DNA from: Pseudomonadota bacterium
GTDB lineage: Bacteria > SAR324 > XYD2-FULL-50-16 > JAHJRI01
DNA: 49,455 bases
Reading direction: 5' to 3'
Assembly: GCA_022360105.1 (NCBI GenBank)
Contig: JAKSDL010000420.1
Coordinates: 1 to 49,455 of the forward strand
This document shows, piece by piece, positions 27,393-34,950 of the stretch. The notes under the pieces are model-generated. The model ran no database searches and was not told where the DNA came from. It saw only the letters and a list, made by a program, of their open reading frames with translations. Each line of letters starts with the position of its first letter. Position 1 is the stretch's first letter. Position numbers and translations under genes: made by a program.

Positions 27393-27830
27393 ATGATTGA
27401 TACCCGTTATTATAATGAAATTGCATCCATCAATCCACATCGATACCCCTTTGCTTTTGTGGACTGCTTGCTTCACGAAAAGGAAGAAAAGAAAATCCGG
27501 GGCATCAAAAACATCTCCTGTAACGATAGATTTCAAAACTCCGGAACAAGTTTATTGATTTGTGAAAGCCTGGCCCAGCTATCTAAACTGCTTGACCACA
27601 AAATGAGCAATAGACTTTACCAGAAGAGCAAAGTGTCTTTCCTGACGCGGATTGACGTCAAGTGGTTTGGTACCGTAAAGGTCGGTGACAGGGTATTTCT
27701 TGACGCGGAGTTTGTAAGAGAAGTACATGAAATGCGTTCATATAAGGTTTCCGCGGAAGTCGAAGGAAAAATTATTCTCAGCGGATCGATTTTTAGAAAG
27801 ATTGAAGAAGGTCAGGTTGGAAAAAACTAA
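27393..27830 (+). CDS. degenerate FabZ-like hot-dog protein
   Basis: The 145-residue protein keeps the FabZ frame: INPHRYPFAFVDCLL (13-27) and CESLAQLSKLL with E58 at the catalytic Glu position. Where FabZ has the GHFPGxP loop it has CNDRFQNSG, so the catalytic His is gone. It may be a structural partner of the FabZ at 17361, or a dehydratase/isomerase with changed chemistry. It begins 3 bp after the preceding gene and has GGAG upstream. Confidence 0.72.
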   Translation: MIDTRYYNEIASINPHRYPFAFVDCLLHEKEEKKIRGIKNISCNDRFQNSGTSLLICESLAQLSKLLDHKMSNRLYQKSKVSFLTRIDVKWFGTVKVGDRVFLDAEFVREVHEMRSYKVSAEVEGKIILSGSIFRKIEEGQVGKN

Positions 27831-27978
27831 TCAGTTGTCTGGCTGTTTTCAGCCCAGCCGCAAAACCGGGAGGAGCTTTGCAAGACCTGAAGCAGATTAA
27901 AAAATTGAATCTTCATTAAATTCACAGGTATCTGTCAAAAATAAAGGTTTTATAGCGCCTCTATTCAAAGGGAGCGGA

Positions 27979-29505
27979 ATGAGAATACTATTCATAAATT
28001 CAAACCGATTTAAAATACCATGGCCCGTGCTACCTTACGGATTGTTCTCAGTAGTGGCTTCTGTTGAAGAAGCGGGACATGAGGTTAGTTTTCTTGATAT
28101 CTGTTTTTCCAAAAACCCTGAAAAAGAGATTACCGATCAAATCAACGCATTTTCCCCGGATATCATTGGAATAGGCATTAGAAATATAGACAATTGCGCA
28201 GGATACAATACTGTTTTTTTGTTAGACGAAATCAAAAAGAAAGTCGTGGAGCCCTGTAAAAGAATCTTTCAAGGGCCCATCATCCTTGGAGGATCAGCCG
28301 TGGGAATTAACGGGAAGGAGATATTGGATTATTTTGACCTTTCCTATGCCATTCACGGTGATGGCGAAGCCGCAATGAACCATTTCATTGATAGGATTGG
28401 TAAAAGCCAGCCTCTGGAAGGAATTAAAGGACTGATGATACGCGAATCAGGCAAAATAACTTACTCCGGTGATCCTGATTTTTTACCTGATTTAAACACG
28501 CTTCCCCTGCCCAAACCACATAAATACATCGATTTAAAAAATTACAATAAATACGAGGGATCGTTTCAACTGCAAACAAAAAGGGGATGTGCTTTCAAAT
28601 GCACCTATTGTTCTTATAAAACGCTTGAGGGTTCCGAGTACAGATTAAAAAATCCTCAGTTGATTGCAGATTACGTGGAACAATTGGTCAAAGAGACGGG
28701 CATTAACAGATTTGAGTTTGTGGATAGCACATTCAACGCTCCGCTTGATCACGCCAAAGAAGTTTTAAAAGCCATAATAAACAAAAACCTCGATCTGAAC
28801 CTGACCGGCATGGGAATCAGTCCTGCTTCTATGGACGAAGAACTGGTTGACTTGATGAAACGTGCAGGTTTCAAGCATGTTAGTTTTGGCATTGAATCAG
28901 GTTGTGAGGCAACCCTGAAGACCCTTGGCAAATCTTTTACGAAAAACGAAATCATCAAAGGCGGCGAACTTATTCGCAATGCCGGAATAGATCTGGATTG
29001 GTACATTTTGGTTGGTGCACCAAACGAAACTTATGACACTCTCAAAGAGACACTGGATTTTTGTGAACGGGTTGCAAATAGATGGGAGCTGGTCACCATT
29101 GGAATAGGAATTAGAGTCTACAAAGGAGCTCCTTTAGCCAAACAACTGATTCGCAAACAACCGGATTGCACCTTTGACAATTTCCTGACTCCGGTAACAT
29201 ACCCACCAAGCCTGGATTTGGAATCTCTCAAGGCTGCCACTAAACTGTACTGTATCCCAAGACCTAATTTTTTGATGTATGACGAAGATACACCTCCCTT
29301 AATCCTGGTAAAAACTATCTTTGCTATTATCAAAAAATTCATGCCTGGTGCTCCGTTGTGGAAATTCTATATTTTTTCGGAATATATTTATAAATGGACA
29401 GGATTTTCTTTTGCCAGATTAGTGTTTTATCGTCTTCGAAAGCGTAAAATTTTCAAAACGATACAATCACGACAGACTGATCAACTCTTAGCCCAACAAT
29501 CTTAA
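27979..29505 (+). CDS. cobalamin-binding-domain radical SAM enzyme (class B/BchE-like), paralogue 2
   Basis: The 508-residue protein is clearly a paralogue of the gene at 17972. Both start with a KxPWPVxPxG region, share GIGIRNIDNC (65-74), and carry CAFKCTYC here (C204, C208, C211) with FVDSTFN after it. Both end in a hydrophobic, basic C-terminus that may touch the membrane. It too lacks the DxHxxG histidine (D40 is followed by I-C). A GGGAG site precedes the ATG, after a 148-bp gap that could hold a second promoter. Two such enzymes suggest two radical steps, or two substrates, in the pathway. Confidence 0.88.
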   Translation: MRILFINSNRFKIPWPVLPYGLFSVVASVEEAGHEVSFLDICFSKNPEKEITDQINAFSPDIIGIGIRNIDNCAGYNTVFLLDEIKKKVVEPCKRIFQGPIILGGSAVGINGKEILDYFDLSYAIHGDGEAAMNHFIDRIGKSQPLEGIKGLMIRESGKITYSGDPDFLPDLNTLPLPKPHKYIDLKNYNKYEGSFQLQTKRGCAFKCTYCSYKTLEGSEYRLKNPQLIADYVEQLVKETGINRFEFVDSTFNAPLDHAKEVLKAIINKNLDLNLTGMGISPASMDEELVDLMKRAGFKHVSFGIESGCEATLKTLGKSFTKNEIIKGGELIRNAGIDLDWYILVGAPNETYDTLKETLDFCERVANRWELVTIGIGIRVYKGAPLAKQLIRKQPDCTFDNFLTPVTYPPSLDLESLKAATKLYCIPRPNFLMYDEDTPPLILVKTIFAIIKKFMPGAPLWKFYIFSEYIYKWTGFSFARLVFYRLRKRKIFKTIQSRQTDQLLAQQS

Positions 29506-29530
29506 CCTTAAATAAAATAAAGGACTCGCT

Positions 29531-29815
29531 ATGGATAATGAATTGATGTCTTTAATTAAACCACGACAGGAAATACTGCAAAAACTGATTTGCTGCCTGA
29601 TTGATAATCTCAACATACCTTTTCAGAAAGATTTGATTCATGCAGATGTCCCTCTTTTTGGGGCAGGGCTTGGATTGGATTCGATCGATGCCCTGGAAGT
29701 TGTTATGACAGTGGAAAATGAATTCGGGGTGTCAATTGATGAATCGAATATTCAATCGATGAGGACGCTCAATACTTTAGCTGACAGCATTCAGGTTTCA
29801 CTGAACGAGCAGTAA
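29531..29815 (+). CDS. acpP: acyl carrier protein
   Basis: The 94-residue protein has the phosphopantetheine attachment motif GLDSIDALE with S51 and the helix III segment VENEFGVSIDE typical of type II ACPs. It is the only carrier protein in the cluster and should hold the growing chain for both synthase sets. The N-terminal extension of about 10 residues is slightly long. No phosphopantetheinyl transferase is present, so a housekeeping one must act. AAGGA lies before the ATG. It closes the cluster. Confidence 0.92.
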   Translation: MDNELMSLIKPRQEILQKLICCLIDNLNIPFQKDLIHADVPLFGAGLGLDSIDALEVVMTVENEFGVSIDESNIQSMRTLNTLADSIQVSLNEQ

Positions 29816-29988
29816 GTCTTCGAAGAAACTCAAAACAAGCACTTTCATAGTATTCGTTGGCGAGAGAGCCCGAAGTTCAAACGAGATAGTTGTGTCTTCA
29901 AACCAGTCTATACTGAAACAGATCGATTTCGTTGAGTAGTTTTTCTTTCACTTTTTTCTCTACAGGAACACTATAAGAATGTCCCCTG

Positions 29989-31194
29989 CTACTGCAAATG
30001 ATCTGGAATGCGTTTTTTTGATCTGCTTTTTAATTGAAAGCGAAACAAAAGTAATCTACCGGAAATGATAAGCAGGGTTATCCCGACAATCAGGCTGCCC
30101 AGGATCTGGACCTGCAGTTTATAATTTGTCATCAAGGCAATACGCCCCAGGCGTTCAAGCTGGCTGCCATAGATGAAACCGACGAGTACAAATGAGTTCG
30201 AAATCCCTTTACGCTCCATAAAAACCCCAAGCAATCCCATGCATACCGCTATCAGCATTGACCATACTCCAAGCCCGGCATAAACCATCGCAACAAAACA
30301 AATGATCACGATTATTGAATCTCCTGTCCAGCGTTGTTGGCGCACCGGAAAACCTCCCCATCTGCGCTTTATCAACTATACAACACAGGCAGAAACCACA
30401 ATTGAGAAACCGATTCCGACAATAAAACCGGAAACACTTTTATCACTTTCCATCATCAACATTGAACCAAAAGAAAGGTTCAGCTGCTCAAAAATACCAA
30501 AAACAACGATTGACAGTCGACTGGTTCCAATACCGAAGAACATCAATGCAACCAAAGCAGTCAATTCACCTGCCACCTGCCGGCTATTCAAAATCTTTGC
30601 TTTTCTTCCAACATCAACTCCTCCCATAATCGGCGCGAGAACATACAACCCGAAGAGTAAAACCGACAAGTGAAGCCCGTTTGCCAGCTCGGGAGCCTGG
30701 CCTGTCAACCTGAAATTCCCTGCAAGAGGATCCGGGCCCATCAAAGCCAGCAAGAAACCGACGAGAAACGCCAGAATTGCTTTACCGAATCTCTCCCTGT
30801 TTTTCAGGAGCAAAACCATCGTAACTATCAACATCAGTAGAAACCTGCCTGCAGTACCTGTTTCTGCGAACCGCTCTATCATATTAATATTGGACCGAAA
30901 ACAGAAGAATCCTGCCAATAAAGCTACCAGACTGATGACCAGGCCCGTTGTCTTTTTGTGTAATGCAAATGACAACTTTCCCGGTTCCAAAAAGTTTGCC
31001 ATTAACACAAAAACCATTGCGGAAATCAAGTAAAACACTGTTTGGTTGGTTTCCCATCCGGCAATGTAGCAGGAGGCAAATAGCAGCGCCTGAAGCATGA
31101 TGAACCTGCGGTGACAAATCCCCAACAGGACACAGGCTGCTGCGATCCCCACGATGGAAAAAAGTATAACAGAAACATAGCCCGTAAAGATCAT
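29989..31194 (-). pseudogene. reduced TctA-like membrane protein interrupted by an in-frame TAG
   Basis: Reading on the minus strand from the ATG at 31194, an ORF of 272 codons ends at TAG (30376-30378). The same frame continues for 128 more codons to 29989. The parts together follow TctA: MGPDPLAGNFRLTGQ near 160 equals the family's GLDPVTG block, and VFMERKGISNSFVLVGFIYG after the stop equals the C-terminal block. The family's N-terminal GxxPGLGG motif is missing. It may be a decayed transporter subunit, two split proteins, or a readthrough product. Its ATG overlaps the TctB-like stop (TAATG). Confidence is for the TctA relationship. Confidence 0.6.
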
Positions 31195-31454
31195 TAACCC
31201 CCTATTAACGAGAATATCAGACCAAGAGGCAAGGGTTTTCTAAAGAGGAAAATGCAAACACCATAGATTGTCGTGGATATCAAAAGACAATAAGCAAGAC
31301 TGTGAACAATGCTTTTGTTCTGGTTTCTGGCGAAATAAAAAAGAAACAACGACGTTGCGGGAAGAAAACCGGTTACGTGTAGTAACAGAGGATAGAGAAA
31401 AAAAAGATAGACGGGTGGTTTGTTGCAGCTTCCATGTTCATTTCCGTTGGTCAT
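31194..31454 (-). CDS. short TctB-like small membrane subunit
   Basis: This 86-residue protein has two to three hydrophobic helices and the TctB-like block LLLHVTGFLPATSLFLFYFARN then IFLFRKPLPLG. Usual TctB proteins are about 150 residues with four or five helices, so the N-terminal half is missing. Translation is coupled to the TctA-like gene (TAATG). It is divergent from the two-component system gene, with 137 bp between starts. It could be a degenerate transporter subunit, or have been recruited as a sensor accessory. Confidence 0.55.
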   Translation of the reverse strand: MTNGNEHGSCNKPPVYLFFLYPLLLHVTGFLPATSLFLFYFARNQNKSIVHSLAYCLLISTTIYGVCIFLFRKPLPLGLIFSLIGG

Positions 31455-31591
31455 GAAGTCCCGTCGAGCAATGTGATATCAATCGTTTGAGGTTTATGGT
31501 AGGCTTCAGGCAGCAAAAGACAAAATCGGTATAATCCGATAATCTGTTGCTGCGATACCTTATTGAGAGTACAGATTCATACTATGCCTTC

Positions 31592-33232
31592 ATGAAAAGA
31601 ACAAAGACGTTGAACCTGATCAGATTCCCTCAAAAGATGCGGCTTCTTGACAGTGTCGTACTGGTTATAGTTTTACTGATTGTCATCATCCTGCTGCTGA
31701 TCGGGCTGGTCTTCTCCCGTCAACTGTTTGATTTTGCACTGGTGCAGAAAGAAAAGATCGCCATCGAAACTGCCCGCAATCTCTCCGAGTTGCCTTATCT
31801 GGGAGACATGCTAGCAGATTTCGACAAGCACGATCAACTCAAACAATTGTTACAAAAATTCAGACAAAGTTCTGAAAGTGCTTCGATCATTATGACCGAC
31901 CTAAATGGAATTATCCTCATTCACAGCAATTCACCAATAGCCGGTATCCCTTTGCAGAACCCCTACATTCGGCAGGCACTTGAAGAAGGGAACAGCTATG
32001 CCTATCATTACAAAAACAATGATATCAAACTAATCAGCGGCACGGCACCCGTCAGGAATGCCTCGGGAAAGATCGTGGGACTGATTTCAATCTCATTTAA
32101 AGCCGAATTCATCCACTTCATAACCCGCCGCTATCTTGAAGAAACCTTTTTTTACATCTTTTTGTTTTTCATTTTTGCATTATGCGCATCGCTGATCATT
32201 GCCCAGGGGGTAAAAAACGCCATTTTTGGACTGGAACCGGTTGAAATTGCCAACCTGTTCCAAACACGAACCGCCATTATCGAATCAATACGCTCGGGAG
32301 TTCTGGCATGCGACAAAAACAGCATCATCATTCTCAAGAATTCCAACGCGGAGGAATTGCTTAATCTGAAAGGTCAGGAGATCGTGGGCGTTTCACTTGC
32401 GTCATTTTTTCCCAAACCTCTGATTGATAAAGCACTCAAAGAGAACGTACCGGTGTATGATACTGAAGTCGTAGTCAAGGGGATAACAATGCGGTGCAAT
32501 ATCCTACCATTCAACGAAGACCAGCATACGGACGGTGTTGTTGCCACCTTCCGTAAAAAAGATGAAATTGACTTGATCACCGGAGAGCTTAGCCAGATCA
32601 CTCGCTATTCCGAGCTGCTACGTGCTCAGACCCATGAATACTCCAATCAACTGCATACTATTGCGGGACTGATTCAGACCGAAGACTATCAAAGCGTACT
32701 GGATTTAATTGCGGAAGAAACCGATGATCAGAAGAAGATCCTTCGTCTGTTGATGAAAGTTGTGGATGACACTTCTTTGAGATCTCTTCTCCTGGGAAAA
32801 CATATGCATGCCAGGGAATTAAAAATAGACTTCGAAATTGATCCGGAAAGTAGCATGAATCAGATTCCCCAGGATGTAAGCAGGCATCAGTTAACTACCA
32901 TTTTGGGCAATCTGATTGAAAACGCATTTGAAGCGACCCAGCAATCCGATCGCCCCAGGAAAGTCTTTCTTTCGATGTCCGACTTTAGCGATCTGATCTT
33001 TGAGATTGAAGACTCGGGACCGGGAATTAAGGAGGAGATGGTCGAATCCATTTTCGAGCGTGGTATCACCAGCAAACAGGGAGACGGACACGGGATCGGA
33101 CTGCACCTTGTGCACAATGCTTTGCTGGCACTGGACGGCTCTATCAGCATCCTCGAAAGTGACCTGGGTGGCGCTCGCTTCACTGTTATCCTTCACACCT
33201 TTGACAGGGAATCACATGACCGAAATGACTAA
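31592..33232 (+). CDS. CitA/DcuS-type sensor histidine kinase
   Basis: The 546-residue kinase has a first membrane helix (about 20-40, VVLVIVLLIVIILLLIGL), a periplasmic PAS/Cache sensor (about 45-175), a second helix (about 180-205) and a cytoplasmic PAS (about 215-330). H348 lies in THEYSNQLHTIAGLIQ, the CitA/DcuS-type phosphoacceptor region, and the ATPase boxes NLIENAFEA, DSGPGI and GHGIGLHLV follow. Members sense C4/C6 carboxylates. The ATG at 31592 is preferred to a TTG 15 codons upstream. Its end overlaps the regulator gene by 17 bp. Confidence 0.88.
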   Translation: MKRTKTLNLIRFPQKMRLLDSVVLVIVLLIVIILLLIGLVFSRQLFDFALVQKEKIAIETARNLSELPYLGDMLADFDKHDQLKQLLQKFRQSSESASIIMTDLNGIILIHSNSPIAGIPLQNPYIRQALEEGNSYAYHYKNNDIKLISGTAPVRNASGKIVGLISISFKAEFIHFITRRYLEETFFYIFLFFIFALCASLIIAQGVKNAIFGLEPVEIANLFQTRTAIIESIRSGVLACDKNSIIILKNSNAEELLNLKGQEIVGVSLASFFPKPLIDKALKENVPVYDTEVVVKGITMRCNILPFNEDQHTDGVVATFRKKDEIDLITGELSQITRYSELLRAQTHEYSNQLHTIAGLIQTEDYQSVLDLIAEETDDQKKILRLLMKVVDDTSLRSLLLGKHMHARELKIDFEIDPESSMNQIPQDVSRHQLTTILGNLIENAFEATQQSDRPRKVFLSMSDFSDLIFEIEDSGPGIKEEMVESIFERGITSKQGDGHGIGLHLVHNALLALDGSISILESDLGGARFTVILHTFDRESHDRND

Positions 33233-33917
33233 TATCGTCATCATAGAAGACGATCAATCAGTGTCAAAAATCCATGCTAAGTTCCTAAGCAAGATTAAGG
33301 GTGTCACCCTTGTTGGTGTGGCTAATTCCATTGATGATGGAAGATTTATGGTCGAAACCCTTAATCCGGAACTTATTCTGCTTGATCTCTATTTTCCGGA
33401 GGACAACGGGTTAGATCTCCTGTATGAGATCCGCTCCAAAAAGCAGGATGTTGACGTTATTCTGATTACTGCCGCCAAAGACCTGGAAAACCTGGACAAA
33501 GCGCTTAAGGGAGGAGTGTTTGACTATATGATCAAACCTGTCTTTTTTGAACGGTTTCTAGAATCATTAAACGATTACAAAGCTCATCGCTCGAAAAAAG
33601 AGAAAACCGAACAAATTGACCAGGATTTCATCGACAGTGTTTTAAGAAACAGAAGAGCCCCGACGGACAACGCTCCATCCGTGGATAACTACGACCTGCC
33701 AAAAGGAATTGATCCCGTAACATTGAAAATGGTGTATCTAGCTTTCGAACTGTGTCCTGAAGAGGGGCTCAGCGCAACGGAGATAGGTCAGCAAACCGGA
33801 TTGGCCCGCACGACTTCACGCAAGTATTGTGAATACCTCCTCTCCATCGGACAACTTCAAATCAAATTGGAGTATGGAACGATCGGAAGACCCGAACGCC
33901 GGTATACCAAGGTCTAG
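33216..33917 (+). CDS. CitB/DcuR-type response regulator
   Basis: The 233-residue protein has a receiver domain with acidic pocket E11/D12/D13, phosphoacceptor D57 (LLDLYFPE) and K107 (YMIKP). The C-terminal helix-turn-helix is of the CitB type (LSATEIGQQTGLARTTSRKYCEYL, ending GTIGRPERRY). The start at 33216 lies inside the kinase gene, the normal coupled arrangement. It probably activates the tricarboxylate-transport genes on either side. The next gene starts 3 bp after its stop. Confidence 0.9.
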   Translation: MTEMTNIVIIEDDQSVSKIHAKFLSKIKGVTLVGVANSIDDGRFMVETLNPELILLDLYFPEDNGLDLLYEIRSKKQDVDVILITAAKDLENLDKALKGGVFDYMIKPVFFERFLESLNDYKAHRSKKEKTEQIDQDFIDSVLRNRRAPTDNAPSVDNYDLPKGIDPVTLKMVYLAFELCPEEGLSATEIGQQTGLARTTSRKYCEYLLSIGQLQIKLEYGTIGRPERRYTKV

Positions 33918-33919
33918 TT

Positions 33920-34906
33920 ATGCTTAAGACAAGCCGGATTCGGCATTTGCTGTGCATCTGTCTTTTGCCGTTTCTGTCGGCCTGCGAAAATCTCGGGCAT
34001 CATGAAGGACGCTATACGACGGGTATAGATTATCCTCAGAAAAACATCCAGCTTATCGTTCCATTCGGCAAAGGTAGTTCCAGTGACCAGTTTGCCTCGC
34101 ATTTTGCAGGAATTCTCTCCGGTGAATTGCCGGTCAAGGTTCGACCGATAAATGTCGAAGGCGCCGGAGGATTGCTCGGTATGCTGGCCGCCGCGCGCAA
34201 AGCACCCGATGGATATACAATTCTTCAAATCACACCGTCGCACATTATCTCGGACGTCTTAAACAGAAGCGAAATCCGACTGAGAGAAACCTTCGATCCC
34301 CTGGCATTGATTCAGAGAGATTTTTATCTGCTGCTCAGGGGAACAAAAAAAGCAGGCCCGTCCATCCACACCATACTTTCACGTGAAAACGACACTTATA
34401 CTTTGGGAGGAATCAGTCCCAAAGGTCTCGACGAAATGACTACCCACGCACTCTCCAAAGCACTAAAGGTGAAACTGAAATTTGTCCCTTACGCTTCAGG
34501 TCATGAATTGCGCGCTGCTGCCTATTCCGGGGAAGTCGACTTTATCCTGGGAAAAATGATTGCCAATCTGAAGCATATCCGATCAGGCATCCTGAAAGCG
34601 GAATTATTGCTAAACCGTAGACGGTTGCCGCAGATTAAGATAATGGCTGGGGTTCCTGCAAGTGGTGAGCTGGGAATCGATGTAGACATTCAATCCTGGA
34701 GAGGATTTGCCATCCGAAAAGGGGTTCCCAAACACATTCGTGACTACCTGGTGGAGCGGATTCGCTATGTCTACTATGGCGAGAGATATCAAGTGTATCT
34801 CGCGCAGCACTTGGGAAGCAGCTATGAAGATTTCATCGGACCTACCGCATTTGCCTCTTTCTGGGAGGAGGAATACGATGCCTTCAGCGATCTTTGGCAG
34901 GAGTAG
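33920..34906 (+). CDS. TctC/Bug-family solute-binding lipoprotein
   Basis: The 328-residue protein has a lipoprotein signal (LLPFLSAC lipobox, Cys 22). The tripartite tricarboxylate transporter binding fold follows: IQLIVPFGKGSSSDQFA, VEGAGGLLGM and KAPDGYTIL. It is cotranscribed with the kinase and regulator. Binding proteins placed this way often feed ligand information to the sensor kinase, as known for TctC-TctDE-like systems; here that role is inferred. A membrane permease pair (TctB/TctA-like, 29989-31454) lies on the other side of the kinase but is reduced. Confidence 0.82.
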   Translation: MLKTSRIRHLLCICLLPFLSACENLGHHEGRYTTGIDYPQKNIQLIVPFGKGSSSDQFASHFAGILSGELPVKVRPINVEGAGGLLGMLAAARKAPDGYTILQITPSHIISDVLNRSEIRLRETFDPLALIQRDFYLLLRGTKKAGPSIHTILSRENDTYTLGGISPKGLDEMTTHALSKALKVKLKFVPYASGHELRAAAYSGEVDFILGKMIANLKHIRSGILKAELLLNRRRLPQIKIMAGVPASGELGIDVDIQSWRGFAIRKGVPKHIRDYLVERIRYVYYGERYQVYLAQHLGSSYEDFIGPTAFASFWEEEYDAFSDLWQE

Positions 34907-34950
34907 AAGGTTCATGCAAAGATCTGGTGCATCGTTCCATTAACGTGACG

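Noticed and set aside
10318..29815. Assigning the cluster to aryl polyene or ladderane biosynthesis
   Set aside because: No ammonia lyase, AMP ligase or MMPL exporter for an aryl polyene, and no characterised ladderane pathway to match exactly. Only partial resemblance can be claimed.
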